Of a DNA stretch of 64,000 nucleotides, positions 58,339 through 64,000 are shown in pieces. The stretch is from JAGOTP01 sp964600845. Lineage in GTDB: Bacteria > Patescibacteriota > Patescibacteriia > 2-12-FULL-60-25. Within the stretch, counting starts at the first letter, position 1; every line of letters starts with the position of its first letter. Under the pieces are notes generated by a model, which made no database searches, was not told the DNA's origin, and was given only the letters and a program-made list of their open reading frames with translations. The stretch spans positions 1 to 64,000 of the forward strand of contig CAZRJW010000001.1 of NCBI GenBank assembly GCA_964600845.1, read 5' to 3'. A program made the position numbers and the translations under genes.

Positions 58339-58367
58339 AGCATACAGTTACGTCGCGTTTTATCCAA
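58339..58367 (-). promoter_or_regulatory. Leaderless promoter of rsgA
   Basis: Read leftward: TTGGAT (58367-58362), 17-nt spacer, TATGCT (58344-58339), then GTGAAT and the ATG. The expected start of transcription coincides with the start codon. Confidence 0.75.
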
Positions 58368-58377
58368 ACGAGGATAC

Positions 58378-58409
58378 AAAAACCCCAAGCGGTAAAGCCT
58401 GGGGTTTTT
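58378..58409 (-). terminator. Terminator of the acidic micropeptide gene
   Basis: Stem AAAAACCCCA / TGGGGTTTTT (58378-58387 with 58400-58409), an effective leftward terminator (T-rich right arm on the transcript's 3' side). It lies 8 nt past the micropeptide stop and just before the rsgA promoter. Confidence 0.8.
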
Positions 58410-58416
58410 GAACAGA

Positions 58417-58491
58417 TTATTTCTGTTCTGTTGGCTGAGCTGGAGCTTCTGGGGTTGTTTCTTCAGCTGGAACCTTTGTTTCGTCGTTCAT
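58417..58491 (-). CDS. Acidic, Pro/Thr-rich 24-residue micropeptide
   Basis: Begins MNDETKVPAEETTPEAP and ends QPTEQK before TAA. It is directly followed by its own terminator (58378-58409). Upstream, leftward, TTGCGA-17-TACAGA is a plausible promoter. Composition (Glu, Pro, Thr) suggests a disordered peptide. It stands alone between rsgA and the rib genes. Because a start, stop, promoter and terminator align, it may be a true small gene or a regulatory transcript with a coincidental frame. Confidence 0.45.
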   Translation of the reverse strand: MNDETKVPAEETTPEAPAQPTEQK

Positions 58492-58629
58492 AGTGTGTTT
58501 GTGTAATCTGTAAACTTCACGCATCGCTTTCGCAACAGATCGTTCTACAGTTTCGAGTAAGCCTCATACCGACTGTGGACCCCTTATGGGATACTGTCAA
58601 CCTTTTGCTGCAAAAAAGGAGGTCTAATT

Positions 58630-59094
58630 TTATGCATCCAGTCTCAAAGCCAAGGCTGCTTCCACCGCACTCATCGCTGCCTCCCAGCCCTTCTTTTGGA
58701 CACCCAATGCGCGTGCCTCTGCCTGCTCTCGCGTATCTGCCGTTAATACCCCAAAGGCCACGGGGATCCCTGTTTCAACCGAAATGGAGGTCAAACCCTG
58801 GGCCACAGCACTCGCAATATACGCGTCATGCTTTGTCTCCCCTTTTAGCAAAACGCCGAGACAAATAATCGCATCGTATTCCTTTGTTTTCGCAATGCGG
58901 CTCGCTGCAACGGGAAGCTCGAACGAGCCTGGAACACGAATCACCTGGATATCTTCACGCGCAACGTTGCAATATTCAAGCGCGGCGCAGGCGTCATCGA
59001 CCATAGAATCACACAACACCTGATTAAATCGCGCACCAATCACCGCAATCCGCAAACCAGCGCCTTCTAGTTGTTCAAATTGATTGGAGTTCAT
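58630..59094 (-). CDS. ribH: 6,7-dimethyl-8-ribityllumazine synthase
   Basis: 154 residues. Joins 5-amino-6-ribitylaminouracil and 3,4-dihydroxybutanone phosphate in riboflavin synthesis. Signatures: GARFNQVLCDSMVDDA, VPGSFELPVAASRIA and CLGVLLKGETKHDAYIA (with the catalytic His in the KGETKHD loop). Start overlaps the ribE stop by 4 nt (ATGA). It is followed by an intergenic region and the acidic micropeptide. Confidence 0.95.
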   Translation of the reverse strand: MNSNQFEQLEGAGLRIAVIGARFNQVLCDSMVDDACAALEYCNVAREDIQVIRVPGSFELPVAASRIAKTKEYDAIICLGVLLKGETKHDAYIASAVAQGLTSISVETGIPVAFGVLTADTREQAEARALGVQKKGWEAAMSAVEAALALRLDA

Positions 59095-59693
59095 AGCTGA
59101 GGAGAAAGACGTTTTACGGTATCAACAATAGCACGAGTCATTGGATCAATTTCAAGATTCACCCTGTCACCAACTCGCTTGAAGCCAAAAGTGGTCCGGG
59201 CAAGAGTCTCAGGGATGAGATGAACGGTGAAATACTCCGGACCTACATCTACGAGGGTTAAACTACAGCCATCTAGCGCAACGAATCCTTTTGGAAAAAG
59301 GTAGGGAGAGAGCTCTTTGTCGCCCTGCAGCGTCACGATCCAATTATTTAGGCGTGCATCAATGGCACTGATCGTGACAGTTGATGCAACATGCCCCGCA
59401 ACCAAATGCCCTCCGATTTCCTCCCCCATTCGGACCGAGCGCTCTATATTTACTTTATCACCCTGCTTCAGCTCACCGATTGCTGTTTTCGCAAGTGTCT
59501 CACCTATTACATCAAAGGTGACTTGCGCCCCATCAATTACGACCGCCGTAAGACAAACGCCCCCTACCGATACGCTTGCTCCCCGCTCCAATTCTTGAGA
59601 CAGATCCCCCAAATCCACTACAAGCGTCAGAGCATGCTCTTTTTTCTCTACTCGTGTGACTTCACCCAGCCCTTTTACGATTCCAGTAAACAT
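59091..59693 (-). CDS. ribE: Riboflavin synthase (alpha chain)
   Basis: 200 residues, two similar barrels. Dismutates two lumazines to riboflavin. Signatures: MFTGIVKGLGEV at the N-terminus, GVCLTAVVI, NIERSVRMGEEIGGHLVAGHV and the C-terminal repeat GCSLTLVDVG and NLEIDPM. ribE-ribH are coupled by ATGA. No other riboflavin genes are in this window and no FMN riboswitch is visible in 59694-59826. Because ribB and ribD products would be needed, the substrate may come from elsewhere in the genome or from a host. Confidence 0.95.
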   Translation of the reverse strand: MFTGIVKGLGEVTRVEKKEHALTLVVDLGDLSQELERGASVSVGGVCLTAVVIDGAQVTFDVIGETLAKTAIGELKQGDKVNIERSVRMGEEIGGHLVAGHVASTVTISAIDARLNNWIVTLQGDKELSPYLFPKGFVALDGCSLTLVDVGPEYFTVHLIPETLARTTFGFKRVGDRVNLEIDPMTRAIVDTVKRLSPQL

Positions 59694-59826
59694 AGATTCT
59701 GCCTAAGTTCACGTGATGCGCACAAAGTCTGCAAGCGCTGACGACGAGGGGGCCCAACTCTCACCACCCACCACGGCACCCCTTGCTGGAGGTGGGTGTC
59801 GTACTCTACAGTCATAGGAGAGCCTT

Positions 59827-60603
59827 ATGGACGAACATATCAAGATCATCACCCTGAATACCTGGGGTGGAATGGGTGGAACAGATGGACTCCTCTCCTT
59901 CTTCAAGTCGTACCAAGATACAGACATCTTTTGTTTGCAGGAAACTTGGAATGGCGGCGCTGGAGAAAAAGCAGCGAACGCCGCTGGACGAAGCTTAGAG
60001 CGCGTGGATACAGATCTCTTATCGAAAATAAAAGCTGTTTTGCCTGATCATGTGACCTACTTTAAGTCACAGTACGTTTCCTACTTTGGCATTACCATTT
60101 TTGTTCGTAATACCTTTTCTGTCGTCGACGAAGGAGCCGTGTGCGTCTATCGTGAGCCTGGCTATGTTTCTACCGAGGACATCGCAGATCATGCGCGCAT
60201 TCTTCAGTATGTCACGCTTGAAACAGCGAGCGGTCTTCTCACCGTCTGCAATATCCATGGAGCCTGGCAACCAGGCGGAAAAACAGACACGCCCGAACGT
60301 CTCGACCAATCATGGAGAATCATCGATTTCACCAAGCGCTTCTCACACCCACTCATTCTGGCAGGAGATTTTAATCTCACGCTAAATACGCGCAGCGTTC
60401 AGCTGATCGAAGAAGCTGGTTGGGAGAATCTCATTCGAACACACAATATCACCTCTACCAGAACAAGCTTCTACGACAAACCCGAGAAGTTCGCTGACTA
60501 CGTCTTCGTAAAAAACGGAGTGAGAGTTGAGGAATTTTGTGTGTTACCTGAACAGATCTCAGATCATGCTCCACTTTTCCTCTCCTGCACACTCCCGGTC
60601 TAA
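59827..60603 (+). CDS. Endonuclease/exonuclease/phosphatase family protein
   Basis: 258 residues. EEP fold: LNTWGGMGG at the start, the metal-binding Glu in FCLQETWNGG, NIHGAWQPGG, the D-x-N motif AGDFNLTLN and the C-terminal catalytic His in ISDHAPLFL. It may act on DNA, nucleotides or phospholipids; substrate not defined. AGGAG lies 6 nt before ATG 59827, a rarer feature among the native-like genes here. The three following small genes are on the same strand. Confidence 0.88.
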   Translation: MDEHIKIITLNTWGGMGGTDGLLSFFKSYQDTDIFCLQETWNGGAGEKAANAAGRSLERVDTDLLSKIKAVLPDHVTYFKSQYVSYFGITIFVRNTFSVVDEGAVCVYREPGYVSTEDIADHARILQYVTLETASGLLTVCNIHGAWQPGGKTDTPERLDQSWRIIDFTKRFSHPLILAGDFNLTLNTRSVQLIEEAGWENLIRTHNITSTRTSFYDKPEKFADYVFVKNGVRVEEFCVLPEQISDHAPLFLSCTLPV

Positions 60604-60624
60604 CAATTCACCCACCATCATCCT

Positions 60625-60834
60625 ATGAGCACACGCCTCATCACCTTTCGAACGCTTCCCACACGGATAGAGGCGGAACTTGCGAAGAGTCTTCTGGAAG
60701 CTGCTGGAATCAAAGCGATGATCAGTGCAGATGATGCAGGCGGAATGCTTCCAACCCCTTTCGCGTATACGTCCGGTGTCGAATTGATCCTACGAGAAGA
60801 AGACGTAGAACGAGCAAAAGAAATCCTTACGTAA
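60625..60834 (+). CDS. DUF2007 small protein
   Basis: 69 residues. Fits the DUF2007 'prokaryotic signal-transducing' family in length and in pattern: FRTLPTRIEAELAKSLLEAAGI, then ADDAGGMLP and VELILREEDVERAKEIL, a beta-alpha-beta-type fold with ACT-like features. No ribosome site. Sits 21 nt after the EEP gene and 41 nt before the DUF1993 gene. Function unknown. Confidence 0.82.
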   Translation: MSTRLITFRTLPTRIEAELAKSLLEAAGIKAMISADDAGGMLPTPFAYTSGVELILREEDVERAKEILT

Positions 60835-60875
60835 TCACGCGTGCTACACTCCAAACTCATCAACCAACCACTCCT

Positions 60876-61391
60876 ATGAACCACATCTACACATTCACAC
60901 TTCCCGTTTTTGTAAAATCACTTGCGGCCCTCGATGAGATTCTCGTGAAAGCTGATGCCTTTCTCAAAGAAAAGGGCTTAGAAGAATCGTCTTTACTTGA
61001 ACTGCGTCTGGCTCCAGACATGTTTCCTTTTAAAAAACAGGTACAAATGATCTGTGATAACGCGAAAGGCGCCTCTGCACGCTTAGCGGGCATGAACGTT
61101 CCTTCGCATGAAGATACAGAGCAATCACTAAGCGAACTGCGCGCACGAATTGAGAAAACGCTGGATTTCCTTGCAACGATTCCTGAAAGCGCCTTCGACG
61201 AAGCCGCCGATCGTCAAATCACGCTCCCCTATCTCCCGGGCAAATACATGACAGGGATTGGGTATGCGTCTGAATATGCCGTTCCAAATTTCTTCTTCCA
61301 TCTCACGACGGCCTACGCCCTTCTCCGAAAAGAAGGATTGGGGATCGGAAAAGCCGACTACATGGGCGGACTTCCCCTGAAAGACCTGTAG
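60876..61391 (+). CDS. DUF1993 family protein
   Basis: 171 residues. Typical DUF1993 features: an N-terminal helix (FVKSLAALDEILVKADAFL), LELRLAPDMFPFKKQVQMICDNAKG, and the C-terminal SEYAVPNFFFHLTTAYALLRKEGLGIGKADYMG. The fold is DinB-like all-alpha. It may be a metal-dependent enzyme; function unknown. Follows the DUF2007 gene on the same strand; no convincing terminator was seen before the convergent AI-2E transporter gene. Confidence 0.85.
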   Translation: MNHIYTFTLPVFVKSLAALDEILVKADAFLKEKGLEESSLLELRLAPDMFPFKKQVQMICDNAKGASARLAGMNVPSHEDTEQSLSELRARIEKTLDFLATIPESAFDEAADRQITLPYLPGKYMTGIGYASEYAVPNFFFHLTTAYALLRKEGLGIGKADYMGGLPLKDL

Positions 61392-61407
61392 GAAGTTGCT
61401 GCAGTCA

Positions 61408-62520
61408 TCAACTTACGTCCGTTGAAACCTTGTGAATCGGAAGGGCGCTTTCTGTAGGGATTTTTGTTCCGTGTACAATTTCTGTCACCGCAATTTGAAG
61501 AACGGCCGCTAACGGAATAGCGAGGAGGACGCCAACGATTCCGGCCAGCTCAGCTCCGATGATCGAGGCAAGAATGATCAATAATGGAGATAAGGAAATA
61601 ATACGCGAGTAGACAAGCGGTTGTATCACGTGCCCCTCAACGAACTGATAGAGCAGAAGAACGATGACTGCAATCACTGCGGCAGCCACCCCCTTGGTCA
61701 ACGCAACAAGCGCCACAGCGACCGTCGCGATCGCTGCCCCAATCAGTGGAATCAAGTCGAAGATCGCGACGAGTGCTGCGAGGGCAAAGGCATACGGCAC
61801 ATCCAGGATGAGAAGCGTCACAAGGGTGACCGTGCCCGCGATCAAGCTGATGAGCAAGTTCCCCGTTACGAATCCGCTCACTGCCTGCGACATCTTCTTT
61901 GCGACCAACCGAATACGTCGAGCACGATCTGGATGAAGAAAATGCAAACTCTTTTCCCAGGCATCTGGACCTTCAATCAAGAGGAAGAACGTGAGGAGGA
62001 GAATAATGAAGAGCGAGGAAATCCCACCCAAGATACTCCCGATAACTCCAAGAACAGACACGCTTGCGCCCGCCACTTGTGAAACCTGTCCTTTAGACAG
62101 CTCCTTTACTCGATCAACAATCCGATATTGCTCATTCAAAAAACTGAGCCGTTCGTTTTGGGTGAGCTTACTGACAAGCTCTGGAGCATTCTCAATAAGT
62201 GTACGCCCTTGAGTCACCAGCGGCGTCGCGATCATGCTTGTGATCACAAGCAATACAATGAGCGTGAGAAAGATGGTGATGATGGAGGCTCCTACGCGGC
62301 GCACCCCACGACGCATCAAAAGTCGGACAAGCGGTTCAAGTGCGACAGCCAAAATAACCGCGACCACGATCTGCAAGATCAGCGAGTGGAGCGCATATAT
62401 CAGATACACAGCCGCCGTGGCTGCAAGTACGATTCCGTAAATGATGAGCGTTCTTTTGGCGACGTTTTTTGGGCTCGTAGCCAATTCCTGTGGATCGAGT
62501 GTATCCATATGTCGGTTCAT
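61408..62520 (-). CDS. AI-2E family transporter
   Basis: 370 residues with about seven membrane spans and a long extracellular loop (about 105-170). Signatures: LAVALEPLVRLLMRRGVRR and, near the C-terminus, FDLIPLIGAAIATV, LLLYQFVEGHVIQPLVYSRI and IGAELAGIVGVLLAIPLAAVL. The family includes TqsA-type exporters and Na+/H+ antiporters; the substrate here is unknown. ATG 62520 is used. TTGCAT-17-TACACC upstream is a possible promoter. A GGAGG is present but 15 nt from the ATG, too far to be a usual ribosome site. Confidence 0.92.
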   Translation of the reverse strand: MNRHMDTLDPQELATSPKNVAKRTLIIYGIVLAATAAVYLIYALHSLILQIVVAVILAVALEPLVRLLMRRGVRRVGASIITIFLTLIVLLVITSMIATPLVTQGRTLIENAPELVSKLTQNERLSFLNEQYRIVDRVKELSKGQVSQVAGASVSVLGVIGSILGGISSLFIILLLTFFLLIEGPDAWEKSLHFLHPDRARRIRLVAKKMSQAVSGFVTGNLLISLIAGTVTLVTLLILDVPYAFALAALVAIFDLIPLIGAAIATVAVALVALTKGVAAAVIAVIVLLLYQFVEGHVIQPLVYSRIISLSPLLIILASIIGAELAGIVGVLLAIPLAAVLQIAVTEIVHGTKIPTESALPIHKVSTDVS

Positions 62521-62594
62521 TTTACATTGATAATACCTCCCCTAGGTGTACGCTACACAGGGCAATAATGCAATATACTCGCTAGATTCTAGGG

Positions 62595-63998
62595 TTATTT
62601 TAGCTTTTTTACGGGCGTCGCCTTCACCGGCTCTCGGAATTTCGCAGGTGAGAGCTGCTTGTTTTTTGTGTAGTAGAACCAGTGACGACCTGTCGCATCA
62701 CCGAAGACGACCCCCGTCGGTCGGAAGGCGACCACATCGAAGGTCTTCAAATCTGGCCGTTCTTTCTCAGGAAGATAGGCGAATAGCCGGATGACATCCG
62801 TATCGCTTCCATCCTTCGGATCGAGAATATGGAGCTCGGTGGGAATCTTCCATTTCTTTTCATGCGTGCCTTCACGCCGAGCTAATGTCAGTTTCGAAAT
62901 CGAGTCTCTGATCAGAAGATCAAACGTAAAGCGGAAGGTGAGAGCCTTCTTTTTTAGGTCTACGATTTCGATCGCTGATCCGCGTGAACCGCTCAGCGTC
63001 ACTGCATCACCCGCCGCCTTTGCCTCTTTCACCGTTTGCCATGCAGCGGGCTGGGTCGGCTTTTCTATTTTGATCGGCGTGAGAACCTTATCCCAATGGA
63101 CCGCTTGTGCTTTCTTGAACTGCGCGAGCGCTGTCTGCTCTGCCTTCTTTGAGAAGAGTCCAAGCGCCGAGATCACGGGTCGCTCCGAATCCCCTCCCGT
63201 TACCCCCATTCCTACCAAGAGCTGACCTTTCGCGACCAAGGTGCTCGAACCACCACCGTCATACATCATGGCGTACGCAATATCAGGATATTTCTCTTTC
63301 AGGAATGTTCCAAGCGAAGCTCCTCCACGACCGAAAGCTGGATAGGATTTTCCTGCGACAACGATAAAGTAGACTGTTTTGCGATCGGCTGAAATTCCAA
63401 CGGCTGTACGCGCATTCTTTCCGACGCGTCGCTCCCACTGCGTATATTCATCAAAGCCTTCCTTTGTGCTTTCCGTCAGAATCTCCCCTTTGGAGAGAAA
63501 TAGCGGACCAGCACCTAGCATCTGTTCTGGCGTACAATTTATTGCAGCAAGTTGTTTTTTCACGTAATTACCGATGTAGAATTTTCCATCTTTACACACG
63601 ATAAATGTACTTCGATCCGTGCGTTCCAAGATCATTTTCCCATCCACCATCGCGACATCCTCAAACGCGCCCCATGGCCATTCCACATTAAAGTACGAGC
63701 CATTGATCGCAGCAATCGCCCCTGACTCTTTCACTAAATTTGAAACTGACTGATAGACATATTCATCACGCAACTTCTCTTTAACCGGATCTTTCGCAGG
63801 ATTAAAAGAACGACGAGGAATGATCGGCTTCACAATGGTATCCCCTCCCATCTTCATCTGGATGACGTAGATATCTGTATCCAAATCGCGCCAGTGATTG
63901 AGTTGAGCGTCTTTGCTCAAGGTGAGTTTTTCGTTCGTTTCCTTGTCGACTCCGCCCTGCTTTTCCCAACCGGCAAAGCGCCAAACAGATAAAGCTGC
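62595..63998 (-). CDS. Phosphodiester glycosidase (NAGPA-like) family protein, 5' end outside window
   Basis: The reading frame is open to the right edge (it starts in-frame with ALSVWRFAGWEKQGGVD), so about 467 residues are visible and the N-terminus is missing. The NAGPA-type domain (about 45-310) has AAINGSYFNVEWPWGA, GAGPLFLSKG, ARTAVGISADRKTVYF, and YDGGGSSTLVAKG with its catalytic-type Asp. The C-terminal region (about 330-467) is beta-rich. Members cleave glycosyl phosphodiesters; in bacteria they are often secreted wall or polysaccharide-modifying enzymes. Whether a signal peptide exists cannot be seen. Confidence 0.88.
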   Translation of the reverse strand, partial: AALSVWRFAGWEKQGGVDKETNEKLTLSKDAQLNHWRDLDTDIYVIQMKMGGDTIVKPIIPRRSFNPAKDPVKEKLRDEYVYQSVSNLVKESGAIAAINGSYFNVEWPWGAFEDVAMVDGKMILERTDRSTFIVCKDGKFYIGNYVKKQLAAINCTPEQMLGAGPLFLSKGEILTESTKEGFDEYTQWERRVGKNARTAVGISADRKTVYFIVVAGKSYPAFGRGGASLGTFLKEKYPDIAYAMMYDGGGSSTLVAKGQLLVGMGVTGGDSERPVISALGLFSKKAEQTALAQFKKAQAVHWDKVLTPIKIEKPTQPAAWQTVKEAKAAGDAVTLSGSRGSAIEIVDLKKKALTFRFTFDLLIRDSISKLTLARREGTHEKKWKIPTELHILDPKDGSDTDVIRLFAYLPEKERPDLKTFDVVAFRPTGVVFGDATGRHWFYYTKNKQLSPAKFREPVKATPVKKLK

Positions 63999-64000
63999 AT

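Noticed and set aside
59694..59826. Possible FMN riboswitch before ribE
   Set aside because: None of the conserved FMN-element boxes is visible; the only structure is a short ACCCACC/GGTGGGT stem.

Overview
This 64 kb window looks like a chromosomal scaffold of a member of the Candidate Phyla Radiation (Patescibacteria), probably assembled from a metagenome. Four things point there. (1) There are giant Thr/Ser/Gly-rich surface proteins that share a C-terminal domain. (2) Two secreted proteins carry an N-terminal module with a VYYF / KRYVFPN-type signature. (3) Central metabolism is small: a split transketolase, RpiB and Rpe. (4) Most genes have no Shine-Dalgarno sequence. TGA is used as a stop codon (for example at the end of crtI), so this is not a UGA-recoding lineage. 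I cannot name the phylum from sequence alone. A run of 100 Ns at 32531-32630 marks a scaffold gap.

Layout. 1-3490: carotenoid genes (crtB end, crtI, cruF-like, and a convergent UbiA prenyltransferase), a set resembling a C50 bacterioruberin-type pathway. 3545-5250: two GC-rich orphan genes (a half-EamA membrane protein and a Ser/Thr kinase), each with its own promoter and terminator. 5258-19620: two very large secreted proteins around tRNA-Arg, tRNA-Lys, a phosphatase and a membrane protein, plus a 20-residue Lys-rich micropeptide. 19656-29147: lipoprotein, ileS, pentose-phosphate genes (rpiB, rpe, split tkt) and two paralogous surface proteins, one ending in a cupredoxin domain. 29169-31459: a NUDIX gene behind a structured RNA leader, then a FAD oxidoreductase. 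31566-35149: tRNA-Asp, a helicase with exact 180-bp tandem repeats, a tRNA-end relic and a nucleotidyltransferase. 35210-39431: DoxX-like proteins and an anaerobic ribonucleotide reductase operon preceded by tandem NrdR-type boxes. 39444-44039: a CsoR-controlled copper operon. 44081-47591: a C-type-lectin surface protein and a bestrophin-like membrane protein. 47602-55247: regulators, methyltransferase, nitrilase and MFS transporter, interleaved with four more GC-rich orphan genes. 55343-64000: mostly small housekeeping and hypothetical genes (patatin, rsgA, ribE-ribH, AI-2E transporter, phosphodiester glycosidase).

Two expression styles coexist. Ordinary genes start 6-14 nt after a TAnnnT -10 box and lack a ribosome site, which suggests leaderless or near-leaderless mRNAs. 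Six GC-rich orphan genes (3622, 5117, 49357, 50862, 54319, 54603) instead have leaders with Shine-Dalgarno-like sites, strong in four, and five of the six have their own terminator hairpin. They look like separately acquired single-gene units.

The genes form several working groups: carotenoid synthesis; copper sensing and export; oxygen-independent deoxynucleotide synthesis; the non-oxidative pentose phosphate pathway; and a large set of cell-surface proteins (adhesin-like, lectin, cupredoxin) of the kind expected in an organism that attaches to other cells.
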